Positions 55,331-62,960 of a stretch of DNA of 64,000 nucleotides are shown here, piece by piece. The DNA lies in assembly GCF_009377205.1 (NCBI RefSeq), contig NZ_VJZE01000006.1, forward strand, positions 1-64,000, written 5' to 3'. The position numbers and the translations under genes were made by a program. The stretch comes from Streptomyces phyllanthi (GTDB lineage Bacteria; Actinomycetota; Actinomycetes; Streptomycetales; Streptomycetaceae). The notes beneath the pieces were generated by a model. The model ran no database searches. It saw nothing but the letters and a program-made list of their open reading frames with translations, and was not told the DNA's origin. How positions within the stretch are numbered: the stretch's first letter is position 1; each line of letters starts with the position of its first letter.

Positions 55331-56152
55331 ATGAGCAACAATCCGCAGGGGCGGCAAGGGCTTCCGGAGAAGTCGGACGCTCCCTTCCACGCAGAGTCTC
55401 CGGTGCAGTCGGTGGACCGCGCTGTGGGCATCCTCGAACTCCTCGGGCGCCGGGGCCAGGCAGGTGTCACCGAGATCGCCGCTGAACTGGGAGTGCACAA
55501 GTCGACGGCGTCCCGGCTCGCCGCCACCCTGGAGCTGCGTGGCCTCATCGAGCAAACGGACGAGCGAGGCAGGTACCGCCTGGGCCTCGGTCTGGTCCGC
55601 CTGGCGAGCGCCGCAGCAGTCCGACCGGACCTGTCCCAGCAGAGCCGCCCGGTCTGCGAGCAGTTGGCTTCGCAGGTCGCGGAGACCATCAACCTCGCAG
55701 TCCTGGACGAGGACGCCGCCGTCAACATCGACCAGGTGCTCGGCCCCTCCACCATCACCACGCACAACTGGTTGGGGCGGCGTACGCCCTTGCACGCCAC
55801 CTCCAGCGGCAAGGTACTCCTGGCGCATCTCCCCGAGTCCGTGCTCGAAAGCAGGCTCGCCACTCCTCTGGAGAGCCACACGCCGCGCACCGTCACCCAG
55901 CCGGACGTCCTGCGGGCGCAGTTGCGGCGCGCCCTCGGGGATGGCTGCGCCTACAGCTTCGAGGAGCTCGAAACAGGCCTCAACGCCGTGGCCGCACCCA
56001 TCTTCACCTTCAATGGGCAGGTGGTGGCCGCCCTCAGCGTCTCAGGGCCCTCGTTCCGGCTGACCGAGGAGCGTCTGGTCGACATCTCCCCCGTGGTACG
56101 GGCCGCGGCCGGGGAGATCTCCGCCCGGCTGGGCCATCTTCGCTCCGGCTGA
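55331..56152 (+). CDS. IclR-family transcription regulator
   Basis: The protein has 273 aa. The winged helix (about 24-90) reads SPVQSVDRAVGILELLGRRG, VTEIAAELGVHKSTASRLAA, TLELRGLIEQTDERGRYRLG. The effector domain contains VNIDQVLGPSTITTHNWLG, PLHATSSGKVLLAHLPE and FEELETGLNAVAAPIFTFNG. The start ATG at 55331 lacks a good ribosome site but overlaps the stop of a 6-codon frame (ATG at 55314 after AAGGAC), so it may be translated by coupling. It is inferred to control the betaine-demethylation promoters through the paired GTTGCG sites. The effector is unknown. Confidence 0.9.
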   Translation: MSNNPQGRQGLPEKSDAPFHAESPVQSVDRAVGILELLGRRGQAGVTEIAAELGVHKSTASRLAATLELRGLIEQTDERGRYRLGLGLVRLASAAAVRPDLSQQSRPVCEQLASQVAETINLAVLDEDAAVNIDQVLGPSTITTHNWLGRRTPLHATSSGKVLLAHLPESVLESRLATPLESHTPRTVTQPDVLRAQLRRALGDGCAYSFEELETGLNAVAAPIFTFNGQVVAALSVSGPSFRLTEERLVDISPVVRAAAGEISARLGHLRSG

Positions 56153-56207
56153 GTGCGGGAACTCAGGGCCTGCGGGCCACCCACCGGTCGGGCTCGGCGA
56201 GTTGGAG

Positions 56208-56285
56208 CTCAACCGCATCCACTCAACCGCATCCGCTCAACCGCGCCTACTCAACCGCGCCTGCTCAACCGGCCTGCTCAACCGG
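56208..56285. repeat. CTCAACCG 13-14-bp tandem repeat, 6 copies
   Basis: Units CTCAACCGCATCCG and variants begin at 56208, 56222, 56236, 56250, 56264 and 56277. The repeat includes the pabB stop codon and encodes its last residues. A related repeat lies at 60872-60912. Confidence 0.9.
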
Positions 56286-57328
56286 TACGCCCCCGACGCC
56301 ACCGCGAGCAGCCGGGACGCCTTCAGCTGAGTCTCGGCCCACTCGCGCTCGGGGTCGGAGTCCCAGGTGATCCCCGCACCGGTGCCGAAGCGCAGTACCG
56401 GCCCGCCCGGCGCGCCGCGGTCGATCCAGAAGGTCCGGATGCCCACCGCGAGCCCGCCCGTGCCGCGGTCGGCGTCGACCCAGCCGATGCCACCGCAGTA
56501 CGGGCCGCGGGGCACACTCTCCAGCGCCGCGATGACGCGCAGCGCGCTGGACTTGGGGGCTCCCGTGACGGACCCCGGCGGGAACGTTCCGGCGAACAGC
56601 TCCGGCCATCCGGCGCGTTCGGCGAGCTCGCCGCGGACGGTGGACACGAGGTGCACCAGGCCGGGGTGTTCCTCGACCTCACACAGGGCGGGGACGGTCA
56701 CGGAGCCGGTGGCGCAGACGCGTCCCAGGTCGTTGCGGACCAGGTCCACGATCATCACGTTCTCGGCGTGGTCCTTGTCGAGGAGGTCCTCGGCGGTCCG
56801 GCCCGTGCCCTTGATGGGACCGGACTCCACCGTACGGCCGTCGCGGCGGAGGAAGAGCTCGGGCGAGGCCGTGGCCACCTCGATTCCGTGCGCAGGGAGA
56901 CGGACCGTGCCTGCGTACGGGGCTGGATTGCCGCGCGCCAGCAGGGCGGCGAGGGCGTCGACGTCCGCGTGCTCCGGGTCGGGCAGCGGCGCGGACAGGA
57001 CCCGGCACAGGTTCGCCTGGTAGACCTCGCCGGCCGCGATGTACTCGCGTATGCGCCGGACCCCGGCTGTGTAGGCGGCCCGGTCGAGAGAGGACATCCA
57101 GGTGTCCGGTGCCGGGCCGCGCCACGCCCCGGGCTGCGGAGCGGGCACGGGCGCACGGCGTACGTCACCGAAACGCGCGCACACCAGGCGCCCCTCGAAG
57201 TCCGCGACCACGGCCCAGAAACCGGCGGAGTCGAGGGCCGCGGGATCGCTGGTCACGTCCCGGAGGTCGGTGGCGACGAGTCCGCCGAAGCGGGCCAGAG
57301 GGGCGAGATCGTGCACGGTTCCGCTCAT
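56237..57328 (-). CDS. pabB: Aminodeoxychorismate synthase component I-like (PabB)
   Basis: This 363-aa chorismate-binding enzyme has YTAGVRRIREYIAAGEVYQA, NLCRVL, ASPELFLRR, GPIKGTGRT, DLVRNDLGRVC, the signature FAGTFPPGSVTGAPKSSALR and GIGWVDADRG. It forms 4-amino-4-deoxychorismate for p-aminobenzoate and folate. It begins 15 bp after the formate-dehydrogenase-like gene and shares its promoter. Extra folate would help accept one-carbon units from demethylation, which may explain its place. The C-terminal 15 or so residues come from a tandem repeat and look like late additions. Confidence 0.88.
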   Translation of the reverse strand: MSGTVHDLAPLARFGGLVATDLRDVTSDPAALDSAGFWAVVADFEGRLVCARFGDVRRAPVPAPQPGAWRGPAPDTWMSSLDRAAYTAGVRRIREYIAAGEVYQANLCRVLSAPLPDPEHADVDALAALLARGNPAPYAGTVRLPAHGIEVATASPELFLRRDGRTVESGPIKGTGRTAEDLLDKDHAENVMIVDLVRNDLGRVCATGSVTVPALCEVEEHPGLVHLVSTVRGELAERAGWPELFAGTFPPGSVTGAPKSSALRVIAALESVPRGPYCGGIGWVDADRGTGGLAVGIRTFWIDRGAPGGPVLRFGTGAGITWDSDPEREWAETQLKASRLLAVASGAYRLSRPVEQARLSRRG

Positions 57329-57343
57329 CGGGCGCGCCGAGCG

Positions 57344-59659
57344 TCAAGCACTCGGGGACGCGCCGACGGAGGCCGCTTCCAACCGGACGACGATGGACTT
57401 CGACGTGGGGGTGTTGCTGATGGCTGCCGTGGAGTCCACGGGTACCAGGACGTTGGTCTCGGGAAAGTAGGCGGCGCAGCAGCCTCGGGGCGTCGGGTAC
57501 GAGACCGTTCGGAAGGCCGGTGCCCTGCGCTCCACGCCGTCCCCGTACTCGCTGACGATGTCGACCAGGTCCCCGTCGGCCAGCCCTCGTTCGGCGAGGT
57601 CGTCGGGGTGCAGGAAGAGGACCCGCCGCCCCTGGTGGATGCCGCGGTAGCGGTCGTCCAGGCCGTAGATGGTGGTGTTGTACTGGTCGTGGGAGCGGAG
57701 CGTCTGCAACAACAGCCGGCCCGGCGGGACGTGCGGCCTCTCCAGCACGTTGGCGGTGAAGTTGGCCAGGCCGGTGGAGGTGGTGAACCGGCGTTCGTCG
57801 CGCGGGGGGTGGGGCAGGGCGAAGCCGCCCGGCTGCCGTACCCGGGCATTGAAGTCCTCGAAGCCGGGGATCACGCGTTCGATGCGGTCACGGATACGGT
57901 CGTAGTCCGACTCGAACTCCTCCCACGGCACCGGGGAGCCGGCGTCCCCCAGAGTCGCCCGTGCCATGCGGCAGATGATCGCGACCTCGCTGAGCAGATG
58001 CTCGGACGCGGGCTTGAGCCGCCCCCGGGAGAGGTGCACCATGCCCATGGAGTCCTCCACCGTCACCAACTGCGGCCCGGTCGGCCGCAGGTCGGCTTCG
58101 GTTCGGCCGAGGCAGGGGAGGATGAGTGCCTGCTCCCCGGCGATGACGTGCGATCGATTGAGCTTGGTCGAGATCTGGACGGTGAGGCGACAGCGCCTGA
58201 GCGCCTGTTCGGTCAGGTCGGTGTCGGGGGCCGCGGCGACGAAGTTGCCGCCCAGGGCGACGAAGACCCGCACCTGGCCGTCGCGCATGGCGCGGATGCT
58301 CTCCACCGCGTCGTGACCGTGGTGCCGCGGGGGCGTGAACGCGAACTCGCTGCCGAGCGCGTCCAGGAACGCGTCACCGGGTTTTTCGTAGATGCCCATC
58401 GTCCGGTCGCCCTGCACGTTGGAATGGCCGCGTACCGGGCAGAGGCCGGCGCCCGGACGGCCGATGTTGCCGCGGAGCAGAAGGAAGTTCACGACATCGC
58501 GGATGGTGGGCACCGAGTGGTGGTGCTGGGTGAGCCCCATCGCCCAGCAGACGACGGTCTTCTCGGCGGCCAGCACGTGGCGGAAGGCCTCCCGGATCTC
58601 CTCCTCGGGCAGGCCGGTGGCCTCCAGGATGTCGTCCCACGACGCCTTGCGGGCGTGCTCGGCGAACTCCTGGAAGCCATGCGTGTACCGGTCGATGAAA
58701 GAGGTGTCGAGGACCGTGCCGGGGGCTTCGTTCTCCGCCTCCAGCAGCATGCGGTTGAAGGCCTGGAACAGCGCCTGGTCTCCGCCCAGCCTGATCTGCA
58801 GGAACTGGTCGGCCAACCGTGTGCCGCCGCCGAGGACGCCGGAGGGCCTCTGGGGGTTCTTGAACCGGAGCAGCCCTGCCTCGGGCAGGGGGTTGACCGC
58901 GATGACGCGGGCGCCCCGGCGCTTGGCCTCTTCCAGTGCGGAGAGCATGCGGGGGTGGTTGGTGCCGGGGTTCTGGCCGACCACGAGGATGAGATCGGCC
59001 TCATAGAGGTCGTCCAGGCTGACGCTGCCCTTGCCGATGCCGATGGTCTCCGTCAGAGCCGATCCGCTCGACTCGTGGCACATGTTGGAGCAGTCCGGCA
59101 GGTTGTTGGTGCCGAACATCCGGACGAAGAGCTGATAGACGAACGCGGCCTCGTTGCTCGCCCGTCCGGAGGTGTAGAAGGCGGCCTGATCGGGGTGGTC
59201 GAGCGCGGCGAGTTCCCGGGCGATGACGGCGAACGCGTCGTTCCAGGAGATCGGCCGGTAACGGTCGCTGCCCGCCGGGCGGTACATGGGGTGGGTGAGA
59301 CGTCCCTGCTGCCCGAGCCAGTAGTCGGTGCGGGGAAGCAGCTCTTCCAGGGTGTGGTCGGCGAAGAAGTCAGGGGTGACGCGGCGGACGGTGGCCTCCT
59401 CGGCCACCGCCTTGGCCCCGTTCTCGCAGAACTCCGCCCGGTGCCGGTGCTCCGGCTCGGGCCAGGCGCAGCCCGGACAGTCGAAGCCCTTTTTCTGGTT
59501 GACCTGGAGCAGGGTGAGCAGACTGCGGCGGGCCCCCATCTGTTCGCCGGCGTGCCGCAGCGAGGAGGTGACCGCGGGGATTCCGGCGGCGTATTCCTTC
59601 GGGGGGCCCACCCGCAGACGGGCGTCGCCGGGGTCCTCAGCAGGTGCCTTGCGGGTCAT
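57344..59659 (-). CDS. FdhF/YdeP-type molybdopterin oxidoreductase (formate dehydrogenase-like)
   Basis: The protein has 771 aa from ATG 59659 (TRKAPAEDPGDARLRVGPPK), with GGAGTGG upstream; ATG 59698 would add 13. Features: FDCPGCAWPEPEHRHRAEFC (Cys cluster of this subfamily), FYTSGRASNEAAFVYQLFVR, NNLPDCSNMCHESSGSALTE, ILVVGQNPGTNHPRMLSALE, CPVRGHSNVQGDRTMGIYEK, ALGGNFVAAAPDT, and a C-terminal domain with SHDQYNTTIYG. Members oxidise formate or are of unknown substrate (YdeP). Divergent from purU, which makes formate, so formate disposal is the natural role. Operator pair 59756-59790 precedes it. Confidence 0.85.
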   Translation of the reverse strand: MTRKAPAEDPGDARLRVGPPKEYAAGIPAVTSSLRHAGEQMGARRSLLTLLQVNQKKGFDCPGCAWPEPEHRHRAEFCENGAKAVAEEATVRRVTPDFFADHTLEELLPRTDYWLGQQGRLTHPMYRPAGSDRYRPISWNDAFAVIARELAALDHPDQAAFYTSGRASNEAAFVYQLFVRMFGTNNLPDCSNMCHESSGSALTETIGIGKGSVSLDDLYEADLILVVGQNPGTNHPRMLSALEEAKRRGARVIAVNPLPEAGLLRFKNPQRPSGVLGGGTRLADQFLQIRLGGDQALFQAFNRMLLEAENEAPGTVLDTSFIDRYTHGFQEFAEHARKASWDDILEATGLPEEEIREAFRHVLAAEKTVVCWAMGLTQHHHSVPTIRDVVNFLLLRGNIGRPGAGLCPVRGHSNVQGDRTMGIYEKPGDAFLDALGSEFAFTPPRHHGHDAVESIRAMRDGQVRVFVALGGNFVAAAPDTDLTEQALRRCRLTVQISTKLNRSHVIAGEQALILPCLGRTEADLRPTGPQLVTVEDSMGMVHLSRGRLKPASEHLLSEVAIICRMARATLGDAGSPVPWEEFESDYDRIRDRIERVIPGFEDFNARVRQPGGFALPHPPRDERRFTTSTGLANFTANVLERPHVPPGRLLLQTLRSHDQYNTTIYGLDDRYRGIHQGRRVLFLHPDDLAERGLADGDLVDIVSEYGDGVERRAPAFRTVSYPTPRGCCAAYFPETNVLVPVDSTAAISNTPTSKSIVVRLEAASVGASPSA

Positions 59660-59755
59660 CTTCTGCGCCACTCCGCGGTGTAGGGGAATCAGGGCCATTC
59701 CATCGCCGGGCGTCGCGGCCGGTCGTTCCGGGAGCCGCCACCCAGGCCACAGGCG

Positions 59756-59790
59756 GTTGCGAAATACGCAACAGTAGCGTGATGCGCAAC
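59756..59790. promoter_or_regulatory. Operator pair 3, fdh-pabB promoter
   Basis: GTTGCG-AAATA-CGCAAC at 59756-59772 is a perfect palindrome. GTAGCG-TGATG-CGCAAC follows at 59774-59790 (18-bp offset). They lie downstream of a minus-strand TTGACA (59821-59826). Confidence 0.75.
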
Positions 59791-59865
59791 TTCCCTAAGG
59801 AAGCCCGACCGGCGGGCCCCTGTCAAGACCACCCCTTGACCCGACCGCCCTCCGACTCCCAGGAT

Positions 59866-59901
59866 GTTGCGCATCGCTCACCGCGTTGCGCAATACGAAG
59901 C
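59866..59901. promoter_or_regulatory. Operator pair 4, purU promoter
   Basis: GTTGCG-CATCG-CTCACC at 59866-59882 and GTTGCG-CAATA-CGAAGC at 59885-59901 are 19 bp apart and follow TTGACC (59836-59841) by 24 bp, just ahead of the purU ribosome site. Confidence 0.65.
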
Positions 59902-59914
59902 ATCGGAGGAAATC

Positions 59915-60787
59915 ATGCCCCCTCGTCCGCAACCCGGCCGCGAGTTCGTCCTGGCCCTCTCCTGCGCCGAACAGGCCGGACTCGTCCACGCCGTCAGCGG
60001 CTTCCTCGTCCAGCACTCCGGCAACATCCTGGAGAGCCGGCAGTTCGACGACCGACTGCACGACCGCTTCTTCATGCGGGTGCACTTCGAGATCTCCGAC
60101 CCCGGCACCGGACTGCAGGAGCTGCGTTCCGGTTTCACACCGGTGGCGGAGGCGTTCGGGATCGCCTGGCGGATGCACGACGCCTCGTCGCCGACGCGCA
60201 CGCTGCTGATGGTGTCGAAGTTCGGCCACTGCCTGAACGACCTGCTGTTCCGCATGAGTGCGGGCGCCCTCAACATCGACGTCCCGGCAATCGTCTCCAA
60301 CCACCGCGATCTCCAGCCGCTCGCGGAGAGTTACGGCATCCCCTTCCACCACATCCCGGTGACCCGGGAGACGAAGACCGAGGCGGAGGGGCGGCTGATG
60401 GAGCTGGTCGACGAGCTCGGTGTCGACCTGGTGGTACTGGCCCGCTACATGCAGATCCTCTCGGACGACCTGTGCAAGCGGCTCGACGGCCGAGCCATCA
60501 ACATCCACCACTCCTTCCTGCCGAGCTTCAAGGGGGCACGGCCGTACCGCCAGGCGCACGAGCGCGGCGTGAAGCTGGTCGGAGCCACCGCCCACTACGT
60601 CACCCCGGACCTGGACGAGGGGCCGATCATCGAACAGGACGTCGTCCGCGTGGACCACGCGCACGACCCGGACGAGCTGGCCGCCGTCGGCCGGGATGTC
60701 GAGGCGAAGGTGCTGGCCCGGGCCGTGGAGTGGCACAGCCAGAGCCGCGTGATGACCAACGGGAACCAGACCGTGATCTTCCGCTGA
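59915..60787 (+). CDS. purU: Formyltetrahydrofolate deformylase
   Basis: The protein has 290 aa. The N-terminal ACT domain (about 8-90) has FVLALSCAEQAGLVHAVSGF and LVQHSGNILESRQFDD; the C-terminal formyltransferase-like hydrolase has MVSKFGHCLNDLLFRMSAG, IPFHHIPVTRETK, INIHHSFLPSFKGARPY (catalytic His) and GATAHYVTPDLDEGPIIEQD (catalytic Asp). It splits 10-formyl-THF to formate and THF, recycling folate during demethylation. ATG at 59915 follows CGGAGGAAAT. It is divergent from the formate-dehydrogenase-like gene. Confidence 0.95.
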   Translation: MPPRPQPGREFVLALSCAEQAGLVHAVSGFLVQHSGNILESRQFDDRLHDRFFMRVHFEISDPGTGLQELRSGFTPVAEAFGIAWRMHDASSPTRTLLMVSKFGHCLNDLLFRMSAGALNIDVPAIVSNHRDLQPLAESYGIPFHHIPVTRETKTEAEGRLMELVDELGVDLVVLARYMQILSDDLCKRLDGRAINIHHSFLPSFKGARPYRQAHERGVKLVGATAHYVTPDLDEGPIIEQDVVRVDHAHDPDELAAVGRDVEAKVLARAVEWHSQSRVMTNGNQTVIFR

Positions 60788-60871
60788 GCTCGCATGCGAG
60801 CCGCCGGACGCGGCCTTCACACCCGGCCGTCCGGCCAGGGCACCCGCCCCGCGCGGCCCCCGACAGTCGGG

Positions 60872-60912
60872 GTCACCGGGTCCGCTCAACCGGGTCCGCT
60901 CAACCGGGTCCG
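60872..60912. repeat. CTCAACCGGGTCCG 14-bp repeat
   Basis: Two perfect copies at 60885 and 60899 and one degenerate copy at 60872 precede operator pair 5. They share CTCAACCG-N2-TCCG with the repeat at 56208-56285. Confidence 0.85.
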
Positions 60913-60946
60913 TTCTCTTGACAACCCTCTCGCCCCCGGAAAACAT

Positions 60947-60982
60947 GTTTCGAATAACGAATCATGTTGCGCTATGCGAGAC
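60947..60982. promoter_or_regulatory. Operator pair 5, Rieske ferredoxin promoter
   Basis: GTTTCG-AATAA-CGAATC at 60947-60963 and GTTGCG-CTATG-CGAGAC at 60966-60982 are 19 bp apart and follow TTGACA (60918-60923) by 23 bp. Confidence 0.7.
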
Positions 60983-61079
60983 AACTTTCCGATTCGACTT
61001 CCCTTCCCCGTCCCCAACCGGGAATCCGCCCCGGTCGACGGCTCCCGCCCCTGCCGGGCACCCGCAACGGAGGTTCCCC

Positions 61080-61400
61080 ATGATCACGGTGTGCCGGATC
61101 GAAGACCTGCCGCCTGGAGAGTCCATGCGTGTCACCGACGGCGTTCCAGCCCCCATCGCGCTGTTCAACGCCGACGGCGCGGTGTACGCCATTGACGACA
61201 CCTGCACGCATCAGGACGCCTCACTGGCCGACGGCTGGCTGGAGGGCTGCTTCGTCGAATGCCCCCTTCACGCGGCGTCGTTCGACCTCCGCACCGGTCG
61301 GCCGACGTGCTTGCCGGCCAAGGCGCCGGTCCGTACCTACCCGGTCACCGTGGAGGACGGCCACGTCCTGCTCCACGTCAGCGTCGGGGAGCCCGTGTGA
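61080..61400 (+). CDS. Rieske-type [2Fe-2S] ferredoxin
   Basis: This 106-aa protein has both Rieske boxes: CTHQDASLADG and CPLHAASFDLRTG (Cys-x-His and Cys-x2-His pattern), preceded by MITVCRIEDLPPGE. It is a soluble electron carrier between the following reductase and a ring-hydroxylase-type oxygenase, most likely the alpha subunit at 50290-51411 under the same operator type. ATG at 61080 follows CGGAGG. Confidence 0.92.
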   Translation: MITVCRIEDLPPGESMRVTDGVPAPIALFNADGAVYAIDDTCTHQDASLADGWLEGCFVECPLHAASFDLRTGRPTCLPAKAPVRTYPVTVEDGHVLLHVSVGEPV

Positions 61401-62581
61401 AGACGATCGCTGTCATCGGAGCCTCACTCGCAGGCCTCAGTACGGTGCGCGCACTGCGCACCGAGGGCTACGACGGCGACATCGTCGTCGTGGGCGAGGA
61501 GCGCCACCAGCCCTATGACCGACCGCCGTTGTCCAAGGACTTCCTCAAGGGCGATATCAGCGCCGACGCACTCGCGCTCGGCAGCGCGGAGGAGTACGAG
61601 GAGCTGCGGGTACGGTGGCTGCTCGGACGGCGCGCGGTCGGCCTCGACCCCGCGGCCCGCGCCATCACCCTGTCCGACGGCCAGGAGCTGCACGCCGACG
61701 GCGTGGTCATCGCGACCGGCGCCGGCGCCCGGACGGTCCCGGGCGCCGACGGGCTTGCCGGCATCCACACCCTCCGCTCCCTGGACGATGCCGAGGCCCT
61801 GCGCGCGGATCTCCTGAACGGTCTGCCCCGAGTCGTCGTCATCGGCGCCGGCTTCGTCGGAGCCGAGGTTGCCTCCACCGCCCACCGGCTCGGGCTGCAG
61901 GTCACCGTCATCGAGGCGCTCGACGTGCCACTCGAGCGCGCCCTCGGCCGCGAGATGGGCCTGCTGTGCTCCTCCCTGCACACCGATCACGGAGTGCGCC
62001 TGCAGTGCGGAACCGGCGTGACCGGGTTCAGTTCGGGGAACGGCCGCGTCACCGGGGTGCATCTGGCCGACGGGCGCCTGGTGCCCGCCGACGTCGTCCT
62101 GGTCGGAGTCGGCGTGCGGCCCGCCACCGACTGGCTGGCCGGTTCCGGCGTCCACGTCGACGACGGCGTGGTCTGCGACACCGGATGCGCGACCAACGTC
62201 CCTCAGGTGGTGGCTGTCGGTGACGTCGCCCGCTGTCCTCACCCCTTCACCGGGCGCCACGCACGCATCGAGCACTGGACCAGTGCCATGGAGCAGGCCG
62301 GCACCGCGGCCCGCACCCTGCTCTCCGGCACATCCGCACCGCCTCCCTCCCGTCCCCCCTACTTCTGGTCCGACCAGTACCGGATACGCATTCAGCTCGC
62401 CGGGCACGTCCTCCCCGGCGACCGGCCCGAACTGCTCGACGGCGACTACGAAAGCCGTTCCTTCACGGCCGTTTACCGGCGCGAGGGCCACCCCGTCGCG
62501 GTTCTCGCCATGGACCAGCCGAAGCTCTTCAACCGGCTCCGCCGCACACTTGTCCCGGCCGTCGCGGCAGCCGCCCCGTGA
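61397..62581 (+). CDS. FAD-dependent ferredoxin reductase
   Basis: This 394-aa pyridine-nucleotide reductase of the oxygenase-coupled type (BphA4/RhdA4-like) has IAVIGASLAGLSTVRALRTE, RPPLSKDFLKGDI, VVIATGAGARTVPG, VVVIGAGFVGAEVASTAHRL (NAD fold) and VAVGDVARCPHPFTGRHARI with EHWTSAMEQAGTAARTL. Start GTG at 61397 overlaps the ferredoxin stop (GTGA), so the two are co-translated. NADH electrons pass through this protein and the ferredoxin to the Rieske oxygenase. Confidence 0.92.
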   Translation: MKTIAVIGASLAGLSTVRALRTEGYDGDIVVVGEERHQPYDRPPLSKDFLKGDISADALALGSAEEYEELRVRWLLGRRAVGLDPAARAITLSDGQELHADGVVIATGAGARTVPGADGLAGIHTLRSLDDAEALRADLLNGLPRVVVIGAGFVGAEVASTAHRLGLQVTVIEALDVPLERALGREMGLLCSSLHTDHGVRLQCGTGVTGFSSGNGRVTGVHLADGRLVPADVVLVGVGVRPATDWLAGSGVHVDDGVVCDTGCATNVPQVVAVGDVARCPHPFTGRHARIEHWTSAMEQAGTAARTLLSGTSAPPPSRPPYFWSDQYRIRIQLAGHVLPGDRPELLDGDYESRSFTAVYRREGHPVAVLAMDQPKLFNRLRRTLVPAVAAAAP

Positions 62582-62928
62582 CCCGGCCAGAGCCCGCGGC
62601 ACCGCTTCCGCGGCTCGCGACGAGCATCCCGCAGCACCCGCGACACACGCGGTACACGCGGTACACGCCTCGTACCGTCGGCCGGCCGTTCGGGCCGCGT
62701 GCCGAGCACATCGCCGGCGCGCTCCCCGCCAACGCGTACACCGCGCACTGCGCCCCTCCACAGGGAGCCGCTGATGCCTGTTCTCACCTCTTCATGAGAT
62801 CCGGTGCCGTTCGAGGCCGGGTGCGCAGCCACGTGCCCGGCAAGCCCTCGCGCATCCCCTCGCGCATCCCCTCGCGCATCCCCTCGCGCATCCCCTCGCG
62901 CATCCCCTCGCGCATCCCCTCGCACTGA
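62578..62928 (+). CDS. Doubtful 116-aa frame ending in a tetrapeptide repeat
   Basis: GTG at 62578 overlaps the reductase stop (GTGA). The frame is Pro/Arg-rich and ends in six PSRI units made by the 12-bp DNA repeat. No domain is recognised, and it may simply be open by composition. Apart from this and the repeat, 62582-62960 shows no gene. Confidence 0.2.
   Translation: MTRPEPAAPLPRLATSIPQHPRHTRYTRYTPRTVGRPFGPRAEHIAGALPANAYTAHCAPPQGAADACSHLFMRSGAVRGRVRSHVPGKPSRIPSRIPSRIPSRIPSRIPSRIPSH
62845..62924. repeat. 12-bp tandem repeat CCCTCGCGCATC, 6.7 copies
   Basis: Six perfect copies at 62845-62916 and a truncated seventh lie 37 bp before the serine dehydratase start. Confidence 0.97.
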
Positions 62929-62960
62929 CAATCCCGTCCTGCTGCTTCCAGGAGACCGGC

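Noticed and set aside
62845-62924. CRISPR-like array
   Set aside because: The 12-bp units are directly contiguous with no spacers; it is a simple tandem repeat.
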